Part shown: positions 55,834 to 64,000 of the stretch, piece by piece
How positions within the stretch are numbered: the first letter of the stretch is position 1
Layout of the letters: each line of letters opens with the position of its first letter
Source: Micromonospora terminaliae
GTDB lineage: Bacteria > Actinomycetota > Actinomycetes > Mycobacteriales > Micromonosporaceae
Direction of reading: 5' to 3'
DNA: 64,000 nucleotides
Assembly: GCF_009671205.1 (NCBI RefSeq)
Contig: NZ_CP045309.1
Span: 3,472,001 to 3,536,000, forward strand
The notes under the pieces: generated by a model
Told to the model about the DNA's origin: nothing
The model's database searches: none
The model's input: only the letters and a program-made list of their open reading frames with translations
Translations under genes and position numbers: made by a program

Positions 55834-57972
55834 GTGGCTGCCAACCGACCCGAGCTTCCCGCTCTCAACTGGTCCGACCTCGACCGCAGGGCCGTCGACA
55901 CGGTCCGCGTGCTGGCCATGGACGCCGTGGAGAAATCCGGCAACGGCCACCCCGGCACGGCCATGAGCCTCGCCCCGGCGGCCTACCTGCTCTTCAACCG
56001 GGTCATGCGGCACAACCCGGCCGACCCGAACTGGCCCGGCCGCGACCGCTTCGTGCTGTCCGCCGGGCACTCCAGCCTCACCCTCTACATCCAGCTCTTC
56101 CTCTCCGGCTACCCGCTGGCCCTGGACGACCTCAAGGCGCTGCGGCAGTGGGGCTCGCTCACCCCGGGCCACCCGGAGCACGGCCACACGCCGGGCGTGG
56201 AGACCACCACCGGCCCGCTCGGGCAGGGCCTCGGCAACGCGGTCGGCATGGCCATGGCGGCCCGCCGCGAGCGCGGCCTGTTCGACCCGGACCCGGACCG
56301 GGCCGACTCCCCGTTCCGCCACGACATCTGGTGCATCGCCTCGGACGGTGACATCGAGGAGGGCATCAGCCACGAGGCGAGCGCCCTCGCCGGCCACCAG
56401 CAGCTCGGCAACCTCTGCGTGATCTACGACGACAACGAGATCTCGATCGAGGACGACACCCGCATCGCCAAGAGCGAGGACGTGGCCGCCCGCTACGAGG
56501 CGTACGGCTGGCACGTCCAGACGGTCGACTGGCGCCGCGGCGACGCCGACCAGGGCGACTACCACGAGGACGTCGAGGCGCTCCACGACGCGCTGCTGGC
56601 CGCCCGGGCGGAGACCGGCCGCCCCTCCTTCATCGCCCTGCGCACGATCATCGGCTGGCCCGCGCCCAACAAGCAGAACACCGGCAAGATCCACGGCTCG
56701 GCGCTCGGCGCCGACGAGGTGAAGGCCACCAAGCAGATCCTCGGCTTCGACCCGGAGCGCACCTTCCAGGTCGACGACGAGGTGCTCAAGCACGCCCGCC
56801 AGGTCATGGAGCGGGGCGCCGAGGCGCAGGCGGCGTGGACCACCGCGTTCGACGCGTGGGCGGAGGCCAACCCGGAGCGCAAGGCGCTGTGGGAGCGGAT
56901 GTCCACCCGTACGCTCCCGCAGGGCTGGACCGACGCGCTGCCCACCTTCCCGGCCGACGCCAAGGGCGTGGCCACCCGGGCCGCCTCCGGCAAGGTCCTG
57001 GAGGCCCTGGCCCCGGTGCTGCCCGAGCTGTGGGGCGGCTCCGCCGACCTGGCGGAGAGCAACAACACCACGATGAAGGGCGAGCCGTCCTTCATCCCGT
57101 CGGAGCACGCGACCAAGGACTTCCCGGGCGACGAGTACGGTCGCACGCTGCACTTCGGCATCCGCGAGCACGCCATGGGCGCGATCCTGAACGGCATCGC
57201 CCTGCACGGCGGCACCCGGCCGTACGGCGGCACGTTCCTCGTGTTCAGCGACTACATGCGCCCGTCGGTGCGGCTCGCCGCGCTCATGAAGCTGCCGGTC
57301 ACCTACGTCTGGACGCACGACTCGATCGGCCTCGGCGAGGACGGCCCGACCCACCAGCCGGTGGAGCACCTGACCGCGCTGCGCGCCATCCCCGGCCTCG
57401 ACGTGGTCCGCCCGGCCGACGCCAACGAGACCGTGTGGGCGTGGCGGCAGGCCCTGGAGCACACCGACCGGCCGACCGCGCTGGCGCTCAGCCGGCAGGC
57501 GCTGCCGACCGTCGACCGCACCGAGCTGGCCGGCGCCGAGGGCGTCGCGAAGGGCGGCTACGTGCTGGCCGAGGCGTCGGGCGGCAGGCCACAGGTGATC
57601 ATCATCGGCACCGGCTCCGAGGTGCAGCTCTGCCTCACCGCCCGGGAGCGGCTGGAGGCCGACGGCACCCCCACCCGGGTCGTCTCGATGCCCTGCCAGG
57701 AGTGGTTCTTCGAGCAGGACGAGGCCTACCGGGAGTCGGTGCTGCCGCGCGGGGTAAAGGCACGGGTGAGCGTGGAAGCGGGCATCGCCATGTCCTGGCG
57801 GGCGATCGTCGGGGACAGCGGCGAGTGCGTGAGCCTCGAGCACTACGGGGCGAGCGCGCCGCACACCGTGCTCTTCGAGCAGTTCGGGTTCACCCCCGAC
57901 CGGATCGTGGCCGCCGCGCACGCGGCGCTGACCCGGGTGGGCGACATCACCGGTTTCACGACCGGCAACTGA
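55834..57972 (+). CDS. tkt: Transketolase
   Basis: 712 residues, thiamine-diphosphate enzyme transferring two-carbon units in the pentose phosphate pathway. The TPP site is [20 protein letters not shown] with a metal-binding [25 protein letters not shown] at the N-terminus and [18 protein letters not shown] in the Pyr domain are characteristic. GTG 55834 has GAGGAG about 10 nt upstream. First gene of tkt-tal-pgi-zwf-opcA-pgl, with tal starting 17 nt after its stop. Confidence 0.96.
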   Translation: MAANRPELPALNWSDLDRRAVDTVRVLAMDAVEKSGNGHPGTAMSLAPAAYLLFNRVMRHNPADPNWPGRDRFVLSAGHSSLTLYIQLFLSGYPLALDDLKALRQWGSLTPGHPEHGHTPGVETTTGPLGQGLGNAVGMAMAARRERGLFDPDPDRADSPFRHDIWCIASDGDIEEGISHEASALAGHQQLGNLCVIYDDNEISIEDDTRIAKSEDVAARYEAYGWHVQTVDWRRGDADQGDYHEDVEALHDALLAARAETGRPSFIALRTIIGWPAPNKQNTGKIHGSALGADEVKATKQILGFDPERTFQVDDEVLKHARQVMERGAEAQAAWTTAFDAWAEANPERKALWERMSTRTLPQGWTDALPTFPADAKGVATRAASGKVLEALAPVLPELWGGSADLAESNNTTMKGEPSFIPSEHATKDFPGDEYGRTLHFGIREHAMGAILNGIALHGGTRPYGGTFLVFSDYMRPSVRLAALMKLPVTYVWTHDSIGLGEDGPTHQPVEHLTALRAIPGLDVVRPADANETVWAWRQALEHTDRPTALALSRQALPTVDRTELAGAEGVAKGGYVLAEASGGRPQVIIIGTGSEVQLCLTARERLEADGTPTRVVSMPCQEWFFEQDEAYRESVLPRGVKARVSVEAGIAMSWRAIVGDSGECVSLEHYGASAPHTVLFEQFGFTPDRIVAAAHAALTRVGDITGFTTGN

Positions 57973-57988
57973 GGGGAGCGTGGGCAGC

Positions 57989-59167
57989 ATGACGGACAGG
58001 CTGAGCGAGCTCCAGGCCGCCGGTGTGGCGATCTGGCTCGACGATCTTTCCCGGGTACGGCTGAGCTCCGGCGGGCTGGACAAGCTCCGCCGCGAGTCGC
58101 ACGTGGCCGGGGTGACCACCAACCCGACGATCTTCGCCAAGGCGCTCAGTGACGCCGACGAGTACAACTGGCAGCTGCGCGACCTCGCCATCCGTGGCAT
58201 CGAGGTCGAGGAGGCGGTCCGCATGCTCACCACGTACGACGTGCGGTGGGCCTGCGACGTGATGCGCCCCTCCTACGACAAGAGCGCCGGGGTGGACGGC
58301 CGGGTGTCGATCGAGGTCGACCCGCGGCTGGCCCACGAGTCCGACCGGACCGTCGCCGAGGCCAAGGCGCTCTGGTGGCTGGTCGACCGGCCGAACCTGT
58401 TCATCAAGATCCCGGCCACCGAGGCGGGCCTCCCGGCGATCACCGCGACCCTGGCCGAGGGCATCAGCGTAAACGTCACGCTGATCTTCGGCCTCGACCG
58501 GTACTCGCAGGTCATGGAGGCGTTCCTGGCCGGTCTGGAGCAGGCGAAGGCGAACGGCCACGACCTGTCGAAGATCGGGTCGGTCGCCTCGTTCTTCGTC
58601 TCCCGGGTCGACACCGAGGTGGACAAGCGGCTGGAGAAGATCGGCTCCGACGAGGCCAAGGCGCTGCGCGGCAAGGCCGCCATCGCCAACGCCCAGCTGG
58701 CGTACGAGCGCTACAGCGAGGTCTTCGGCTCCGACCGGTGGAAGAAGCTGGCCGACGCCGGCGCCCACCCGCAGCGCCCGCTGTGGGCCTCCACCTCGAC
58801 CAAGAACCCCGACTACCGGGACGTGATCTACGTCGAGGAGCTGATCGCCCCCGGCACGGTCAACACGATGCCGGAATCGGTCATCCACGCCTACGCCGAC
58901 CACGGCGAGACGCGCAGCGACACGATCACCGGCGCGTACGACGCGGCCCGCAAGGTCTTCACCGACCTCGAGGCGGTCGGCGTGGACATGGCCGACGTGA
59001 TCGCCACCCTGGAGCGGGAGGGCGTGGAGAAGTTCGAGACGAGCTGGCTGGAACTGCTCGACGGGGTCAAGAAGTCCCTCGCCGAGGCGGCCAAGGGCAT
59101 CGGTCAGCCGGGCCGGGCCGCCAAGGGCAACGCACAGGCCGCCGAGAAGGCCGGAGGCAACGCGTGA
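57989..59167 (+). CDS. tal: Transaldolase
   Basis: 392 residues, class I aldolase-fold enzyme exchanging dihydroxyacetone units between sugar phosphates. The Schiff-base lysine is in [14 protein letters not shown], and [17 protein letters not shown] is the conserved N-terminal motif. ATG 57989 was preferred because GAGGGGAG (57971-57978) then has a 10-nt spacing; GTG 57980 would be too close. The C-terminus is Ala/Lys-rich and probably disordered. pgi follows after 69 nt. Confidence 0.95.
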   Translation: MTDRLSELQAAGVAIWLDDLSRVRLSSGGLDKLRRESHVAGVTTNPTIFAKALSDADEYNWQLRDLAIRGIEVEEAVRMLTTYDVRWACDVMRPSYDKSAGVDGRVSIEVDPRLAHESDRTVAEAKALWWLVDRPNLFIKIPATEAGLPAITATLAEGISVNVTLIFGLDRYSQVMEAFLAGLEQAKANGHDLSKIGSVASFFVSRVDTEVDKRLEKIGSDEAKALRGKAAIANAQLAYERYSEVFGSDRWKKLADAGAHPQRPLWASTSTKNPDYRDVIYVEELIAPGTVNTMPESVIHAYADHGETRSDTITGAYDAARKVFTDLEAVGVDMADVIATLEREGVEKFETSWLELLDGVKKSLAEAAKGIGQPGRAAKGNAQAAEKAGGNA

Positions 59168-59236
59168 CGGACGGCGCCGGACGCGTCCCGCGGGTCCTCC
59201 GTGGGACGCCCCGCGCCGCGGGGACGGGGTGGTGAG

Positions 59237-60877
59237 GTGAGCGACCTGCTGGCCGGCCGGGCGGACATCGCCGCCGGGCTGGCCGTGCACGGCGCGGACG
59301 CGGTCGACGGGTCCGCGCCCGCGTCCGTGCGGGCCGCGCTGGTCGCCGCCGACCTCCCCGCCCGGCTCGCCGCCAAGGACCCCACCCTGTGGGGGCCGGC
59401 CGTCGAGGCGACGGCCCGCACCCGGCTGGGCTGGCTGGACACCCACGCGCGCGCCCGGGAGCTGCTGCCCCAGCTCGCCGAGCTCACCGAGGAGCTGGCC
59501 GACCTGGACCACGTGGTGCTGGCCGGCACGGGCGGCTCCTCGCTCGCCCCGGAGGTGATCGCGCGGACCGTCGGCCGGCCGCTCACCGTCCTGGACGGCA
59601 CCGACCCGGGTGAGATCCGCGCGGCCCTGGCCGACCGGCTGGACCGCACCGTGGTGGTGGTCGCCGGCGCGTCCGGTGTCACGGTGGAGACCGACAGCGT
59701 CCGGCGGGCCTACTGGCAGGCGTTCCTGGACGCCGGCCGGACCGAGGCGGAGGCCGCGCGGCACTTCGTGGTGGTCACCGATCCCGGCTCCCCGCTGGAG
59801 GCGGTGGCCGACGAGCTGGGCGTCGTGGTGATCCAATCCGACCCGGAGGTGGGCGGGCGGTACTCGGCGCTCACCGCGTTCGGGCTGGTCCCGGCCGCAC
59901 TGGCCGGAGCGCCGGTCGCCGACCTGCTCGACGACGCCGAGGCCCTCGCCGGCGCGCTGGACCGGGACCGGGACAACCCGGGCCTGGCCCTCGGTGCGGC
60001 ACTCGCCGCGGCGGCCACCAGCGGCCGGGACACCGTCGCGCTGGTGTCCGACGCCACCGGCCTCGACGGGCTGGGCGACTGGGCCGAGCATCTGCTCGCC
60101 GGGTCCACCGGCAAGGCCGGCCGGGGCATCCTGCCGGTGGTGGTGGAGTCCCCGGACGCCCCCGGCGCCACCGGTCCCGGCGTGCTGACCGTGAGCTACG
60201 GCGGCGCCCTCGGCCCGGGCACCGCGCCCGGCCCCGCCGACGTGGCGGTCAACGGCCCGCTCGGCGCGCAGTTCCTCACCTGGGAGTACGCCACCGCGCT
60301 CGCCGCCGCCGTGCTCGACGTCGACCCGTTCGACCAGCCGGATGCCGCCGCGAGCACGGAGCACACCGCGCGGCTCCTCGCCTCCGGCCCGCCGGCGGAG
60401 TCGCCCTCGGCCACCGAGGGCGCCGTCGAGGTGTACGCGCCGGCCGGCGCGCCCACCGACCTGGCCGGCGCGCTGCGCTGGCTGCTCGCGGGGCTGGGCG
60501 ACGACGGCTACCTGGCGGTGACCGCCCACCTCGACCGGCGGGACGACGCGGCGGTGGCGGGGCTCCGCGCCACGCTGGCCCGGGCCACCGTGCGACCGGT
60601 GACCTTCGGGTGGGGACCGCGGCACCTGCACTCCACCGGGCAGTACCACCTGGGCGGCCCGCGGGCCGGCAGCCACCTCCAGGTGACCGGCGCGGTCACC
60701 GGGGACCTGCCGGTGCCCGGCCGCCCGTACACCTTCGGAGACCTTCAGGCGGCCCAGGCCGCCGGCGACCGGCGGGCGCTCGCCGATCGCGGGCGGCCGG
60801 TGCTGCGCCTGCACCTGACCGAGCGGGCGGCGGGCGTCGCCCAGCTACTGGATGCGGCCGGACGGACACTGACGTGA
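59237..60877 (+). CDS. pgi: Glucose-6-phosphate isomerase
   Basis: 546 residues. The PGI sugar-isomerase signature [20 protein letters not shown] and the first SIS-type loop [15 protein letters not shown] are present. It interconverts glucose-6-phosphate and fructose-6-phosphate, linking glycolysis to the neighbouring pentose phosphate genes. GTG 59237, weak GGTG upstream. Its stop overlaps or immediately precedes zwf. Confidence 0.93.
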   Translation: MSDLLAGRADIAAGLAVHGADAVDGSAPASVRAALVAADLPARLAAKDPTLWGPAVEATARTRLGWLDTHARARELLPQLAELTEELADLDHVVLAGTGGSSLAPEVIARTVGRPLTVLDGTDPGEIRAALADRLDRTVVVVAGASGVTVETDSVRRAYWQAFLDAGRTEAEAARHFVVVTDPGSPLEAVADELGVVVIQSDPEVGGRYSALTAFGLVPAALAGAPVADLLDDAEALAGALDRDRDNPGLALGAALAAAATSGRDTVALVSDATGLDGLGDWAEHLLAGSTGKAGRGILPVVVESPDAPGATGPGVLTVSYGGALGPGTAPGPADVAVNGPLGAQFLTWEYATALAAAVLDVDPFDQPDAAASTEHTARLLASGPPAESPSATEGAVEVYAPAGAPTDLAGALRWLLAGLGDDGYLAVTAHLDRRDDAAVAGLRATLARATVRPVTFGWGPRHLHSTGQYHLGGPRAGSHLQVTGAVTGDLPVPGRPYTFGDLQAAQAAGDRRALADRGRPVLRLHLTERAAGVAQLLDAAGRTLT

Positions 60878-60915
60878 CGATGAATGACGTGACATCGGCG
60901 GAGCGAGGAGGCGGC

Positions 60916-62430
60916 ATGAACCCGCTGCGCGATCCTCAGGACCGCCGGCTGCCACGGATCCCGGAGCCCTGCGCTCTGGTGATCTTCGGGGTGACCGGCG
61001 ACCTGGCCAAGAAGAAGCTCCTGCCGGCGGTCTACGACCTGGCGAACCGGGGGCTGCTGCCGCCCGGTTTCGTGGTCCTGGGCTTCGCCCGGCGCGACTG
61101 GGGCGACGGCGACTTCGAGGGGCTGGCCCACGACGCGGCCAAGAAGCACGCCCGCACCCCGTGGCGGGAGGAGGTCTGGGCCCGGCTCGCCGGCAACATC
61201 AAGTTCGTCGGCGGCTCGTTCGACGACGACGCCGCCTTCGACCACCTCGCCGCCACCCTCGACGAGCTGCGCGACACCCACGGCATCCCGGGCAACGCCG
61301 CCTTCTACTTCTCTATCCCCCCGGCGGCCTTCCCCGTGGTGCTCAAGCAGCTCGCCCGCACCGGCATGGCGGACAACGCCAAGTCCGGCGGCTGGCGCCG
61401 GGTGGTCGTGGAGAAGCCGTTCGGCAACGACCTGCCCTCGGCCAAGTCGCTCAACGACCTGGTCGACGACGTCTTCACCCGGCAGGACGTCTTCCGCATC
61501 GACCACTACCTGGGCAAGGAGACGGTCCAGAACATCCTGGCCCTGCGCTTCGCCAACAACCTGTTCGAGCCGCTGTGGAACTCCAAGTACGTCGACTCGG
61601 TGCAGATCACCATGGCCGAGGACGTCGGCATCGGCAGCCGGGCCGCCTTCTACGACTCGGTCGGCACCGCCCGCGACGTGCTCCAGAACCACCTGCTCCA
61701 GCTGCTCGCCCTGGTGGCCATGGAGGAGCCGACCAGCTTCGACGCCGACGAGATCCGCACCGAGAAGCTCAAGGTGCTCAAGGCCATCACGGTGCCGCAC
61801 GACGTCTCCCGGGACACCGTCCGCGGCCAGTACCTGCCCGGCTGGGTGGGTGGCGAACGTGCCGTCGGCTACCTCGACGAGGAGGGCGTCCCGCCGGACT
61901 CCACCACGGAAACGTACGTGGCCGTGAAGCTGGGCATCCAGAACCGGCGCTGGGCCGGGGTGCCGTTCTACATCCGGGCCGGCAAGCGGCTCCCCCGTCG
62001 GGTCACCGAGGTGGCCATCGTGTTCAAGACCGCGCCGCACCTGCCGTTCAACCCCGCCGACATGGAGTCGCTCGGCCCCAACCAGCTCGTCATCCGGGTC
62101 CAGCCCGACGAGGGCGTGGTGCTGAAGTTCGGTTCCAAGGTGCCCGGCACCACCATGGAGGTCCGCGACATCGCGATGGACTTCCAGTACGGCGAGGCGT
62201 TCACCGAGTCCAGCCCCGAGGCGTACGAGCGGCTGGTGCTGGACGTGCTCATCGGCGACCGGACGCTGTTCCCGGACGCCGCCGAGGTCGAGCAGAGCTG
62301 GCAGGTGGTGGACCCGTTGGAGCACGCCTGGGCGGGCACCAAGCCGGAGCCGTACCGGGCCGGCGAGTGGGGGCCCCGGGCCGCCGACGAGATGCTGGCC
62401 CGCGACGGCCGGTCCTGGCGGCGAGCGTGA
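60916..62430 (+). CDS. zwf: Glucose-6-phosphate 1-dehydrogenase
   Basis: 504 residues, NADP-dependent first step of the oxidative pentose phosphate pathway. Cofactor motif [20 protein letters not shown] and the active-site peptide [13 protein letters not shown] are intact, as is [13 protein letters not shown] 60916 was chosen (GAGGAGG just upstream, family-typical length); an in-frame GTG at 60874, overlapping the pgi stop as GTGA, would add 14 residues and cannot be excluded. Confidence 0.96.
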   Translation: MNPLRDPQDRRLPRIPEPCALVIFGVTGDLAKKKLLPAVYDLANRGLLPPGFVVLGFARRDWGDGDFEGLAHDAAKKHARTPWREEVWARLAGNIKFVGGSFDDDAAFDHLAATLDELRDTHGIPGNAAFYFSIPPAAFPVVLKQLARTGMADNAKSGGWRRVVVEKPFGNDLPSAKSLNDLVDDVFTRQDVFRIDHYLGKETVQNILALRFANNLFEPLWNSKYVDSVQITMAEDVGIGSRAAFYDSVGTARDVLQNHLLQLLALVAMEEPTSFDADEIRTEKLKVLKAITVPHDVSRDTVRGQYLPGWVGGERAVGYLDEEGVPPDSTTETYVAVKLGIQNRRWAGVPFYIRAGKRLPRRVTEVAIVFKTAPHLPFNPADMESLGPNQLVIRVQPDEGVVLKFGSKVPGTTMEVRDIAMDFQYGEAFTESSPEAYERLVLDVLIGDRTLFPDAAEVEQSWQVVDPLEHAWAGTKPEPYRAGEWGPRAADEMLARDGRSWRRA

Positions 62431-62461
62431 GGGAGCACAGCGAGCGAACCAGGAGGTTCCG

Positions 62462-63478
62462 TTGATCGGCTTGTGGGACACCACCGGGAACGAGGTGGTC
62501 AAGGCGCTCGCCGCCGAGCGGCGCAGCGCGGGCGGGGTGGCCAGCGGGATGGCGCTCACGCTGATCGTGGTGGTGGACGAGAAGCGGGTCCGGGAGGCCG
62601 AGGCGGCGGCGACCATCGCGGCCGCCGCCCACCCGTGCCGGCTGCTCGTGGTGGTCCGCTCCGACGTCGAGCGGGACCGCAACCGGCTGGACGCGGAGAT
62701 CGTCGTCGGCGGCCGGCTCGGCCCGTGCGAGGCGGTGGTGACCCGGATGTACGGCCGGCTCGCGCTGCACGCCGAGTCTGTGGTGATGCCGCTGCTGGTG
62801 CCCGACGTGCCGGTGGTGACCTGGTGGCACGGCGAGCCGCCGGAGGAGATCGCCACCGACTTCCTCGGCGTGGTGGCCGACCGGCGGATCACCGACGCCG
62901 CGCAGGCCGCCGACCCGATCGCCGCGCTGCGGCAGCGGGCCGCGGACTACGCCCCGGGCGACACCGACCTGGCATGGACCCGGATCACGCCGTGGCGCAC
63001 CCTCGTGGCCGGGGCGTTCGACACCACCCAGGCCCGCGTCACCGAGGCGACCGTGGTGGCGCCCCGCACCGACCCGACGGCGGCGCTGATGCGCGGCTGG
63101 CTGATCGCCCGGCTCGGCATCGAGCCGGTCTGGGACCACACCGACGAGTTTCCCCGGATGCGGGAGGTGCAGCTGCGCTGCGCCAACGGCGACCAGCTGA
63201 CGCTGACCCGGGACGACAACGTGGCGGTCTTCCGGCGTACCGGCCAGGAGGACCGCACCCTGCCGCTGGTCCGCCGGCCGCTCGGCGACGAGCTGGCCGA
63301 GGAGCTGCGCCGGCTCGACGCCGACCAGGTCTACGCCGAGGCGCTCGGCGCGACCGCCGGGCTGACCGGGCTGGACCAGCGGCCCGCCCAGCGGGTGCAC
63401 GTGTGGAAGGATCCGGCGACCGCCCAGCGGGCCGAGGCCGGGGTCACCGCGCACGCCGGCGCGACCGCCAACGAGTGA
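62462..63478 (+). CDS. opcA: OpcA, glucose-6-phosphate dehydrogenase assembly protein
   Basis: 338 residues of the OpcA family, which promotes assembly or redox activation of G6PDH in actinobacteria and cyanobacteria. Conserved segments include LIVVVDEKRVREAEAAATIA, HPCRLLVVVRSD and PDVPVVTWWHGEPP. TTG 62462 has a strong AGGAGG 5-6 nt upstream. It lies 31 nt after zwf, as expected for a partner of that enzyme. Confidence 0.93.
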   Translation: MIGLWDTTGNEVVKALAAERRSAGGVASGMALTLIVVVDEKRVREAEAAATIAAAAHPCRLLVVVRSDVERDRNRLDAEIVVGGRLGPCEAVVTRMYGRLALHAESVVMPLLVPDVPVVTWWHGEPPEEIATDFLGVVADRRITDAAQAADPIAALRQRAADYAPGDTDLAWTRITPWRTLVAGAFDTTQARVTEATVVAPRTDPTAALMRGWLIARLGIEPVWDHTDEFPRMREVQLRCANGDQLTLTRDDNVAVFRRTGQEDRTLPLVRRPLGDELAEELRRLDADQVYAEALGATAGLTGLDQRPAQRVHVWKDPATAQRAEAGVTAHAGATANE

Positions 63479-63556
63479 GCGGGCCGCGCGGACCGCTCGG
63501 CGGTCGGACAGCACAGGTGACCGCCGCGGGGCGGTCGGAGGACGAAGGCACGACGG

Positions 63557-64000
63557 ATGAGTGAGGCGAGTGTCGCCGTACACGCCGACCCCGACCTGCT
63601 GGCGCAGGCGGTGGCGGCCCGGTTGGTGGTGAAGCTGCTCGACGCCCAGGCCGAGCGCGGCCAGGCGTCGGTGGTGCTGACCGGCGGGCGGATCGCCGCC
63701 GCGGTGTACCGGGCGGTGACGCAGCTGCCCGCCCGGGACGCCGTCGACTGGTCCCGGGTCGACGTCTGGTGGGGCGACGAGCGGTTCCTGCCGGCCGGCG
63801 ATCCGGAGCGCAACGAGACCCAGGCCCGGGCGGCGCTGCTGGACGCGGTCCCGCTGGACCCCGCCCGCATCCACGCGATGCCGGCCTCCGACGGGCCGGC
63901 CGGCGACGACCCGGAGGCGGCCGCCGCCGGGTACGCGCAGGAGCTGGCCCGGGCCGCCCGGCCGGGAACGGCCGCCCTCCCCCACTTCGACGTGCTGATG
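63557..64000 (+). CDS. pgl: 6-phosphogluconolactonase (C-terminus cut by window edge)
   Basis: The first 148 residues are present; the gene runs off the right edge. It starts with the DevB/PGL pattern SVVLTGGRIAAAVYRAV and VDVWWGDERFLPAGDPERNETQAR, the lactone-binding signature. It hydrolyses 6-phosphogluconolactone, the product of zwf. ATG 63557 has GGAGG and GAAGG upstream. Confidence 0.93.
   Translation, partial: MSEASVAVHADPDLLAQAVAARLVVKLLDAQAERGQASVVLTGGRIAAAVYRAVTQLPARDAVDWSRVDVWWGDERFLPAGDPERNETQARAALLDAVPLDPARIHAMPASDGPAGDDPEAAAAGYAQELARAARPGTAALPHFDVLM

Noticed and set aside
55771..58233. 820-codon minus-strand open frame opposite tkt
   Set aside because: Shadow frame of transketolase codon bias; no recognisable motif.

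Overview
The window is very high-GC actinobacterial DNA. Codon usage, GTG/TTG starts, the DUF397/DUF5753 regulator pair, a cvn conservon, the sufR-BDCSUT operon and the ctaA/ctaB/pentose-phosphate block all fit the Micromonosporaceae; Micromonospora or a close relative is my best guess, inferred from gene content only. About 60 genes are supported. I see no rRNA, tRNA, CRISPR array, integrase or complete insertion sequence.

Layout. 1-3.5 kb: a partial Pro-rich unknown, a histidine decarboxylase broken by a C7-tract frameshift, an NTF2-like protein, a permuted NlpC/P60-like protein and a micro-protein. 3.5-8.2 kb: ArsC-like, DedA, VOC protein and aconitase (acnA). 8.2-10.9 kb: a DUF397/DUF5753 HTH module plus a fructosamine-kinase-like gene, bracketed by two copies of a palindromic repeat. 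10.9-15.3 kb: SRPBCC protein and the cvnABCD GTPase conservon. 15.4-19.2 kb: a class II diterpene cyclase, a class I terpene synthase and a cytochrome P450, overlapping by 4 nt and running into the conservon on the same strand. 19.2-23.2 kb: DUF2630, RIO kinase, HAD phosphatase, carbon-nitrogen hydrolase and an AcnR-like TetR regulator.

23.3-25.6 kb: a translationally coupled trio of a membrane protein with a Cys/Gly-rich tail (TIGR04222 type), a DUF692/MNIO iron oxidase and a small unknown partner. It looks like an uncharacterised cysteine-modifying system and is my leading candidate for a new system. 25.6-38.7 kb: atypical SDR, Mug glycosylase, methionine aminopeptidase, XRE regulator, PadR-controlled ABC-2 exporter, ABC exporter, crotonase, HTH protein, CadD-like transporter, ABC-F ATPase, zinc metallopeptidase and acVLRF1 release-factor-like protein. 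38.8-43.3 kb: a large secreted metzincin and a LysE-type exporter.

43.5-50.2 kb: the complete SUF iron-sulfur operon, sufR-sufB-sufD-Rieske ferredoxin-sufC-sufS-sufU-sufT. 50.3-55.6 kb: heme A synthase (ctaA) and protoheme farnesyltransferase (ctaB), separated by a beta-helix protein, an ATP-grasp enzyme and a 110-residue unknown. 55.8-64 kb: tkt-tal-pgi-zwf-opcA-pgl, carbon metabolism feeding the pentose phosphate pathway.

Regulation. An 18-bp palindrome occurs both before acnA and before the acnR-like gene 14.5 kb away, suggesting a split AcnR regulon. At least ten genes have a TANNNT box exactly 6 or 7 nt before the start codon and no Shine-Dalgarno, the arrangement expected of leaderless transcripts.
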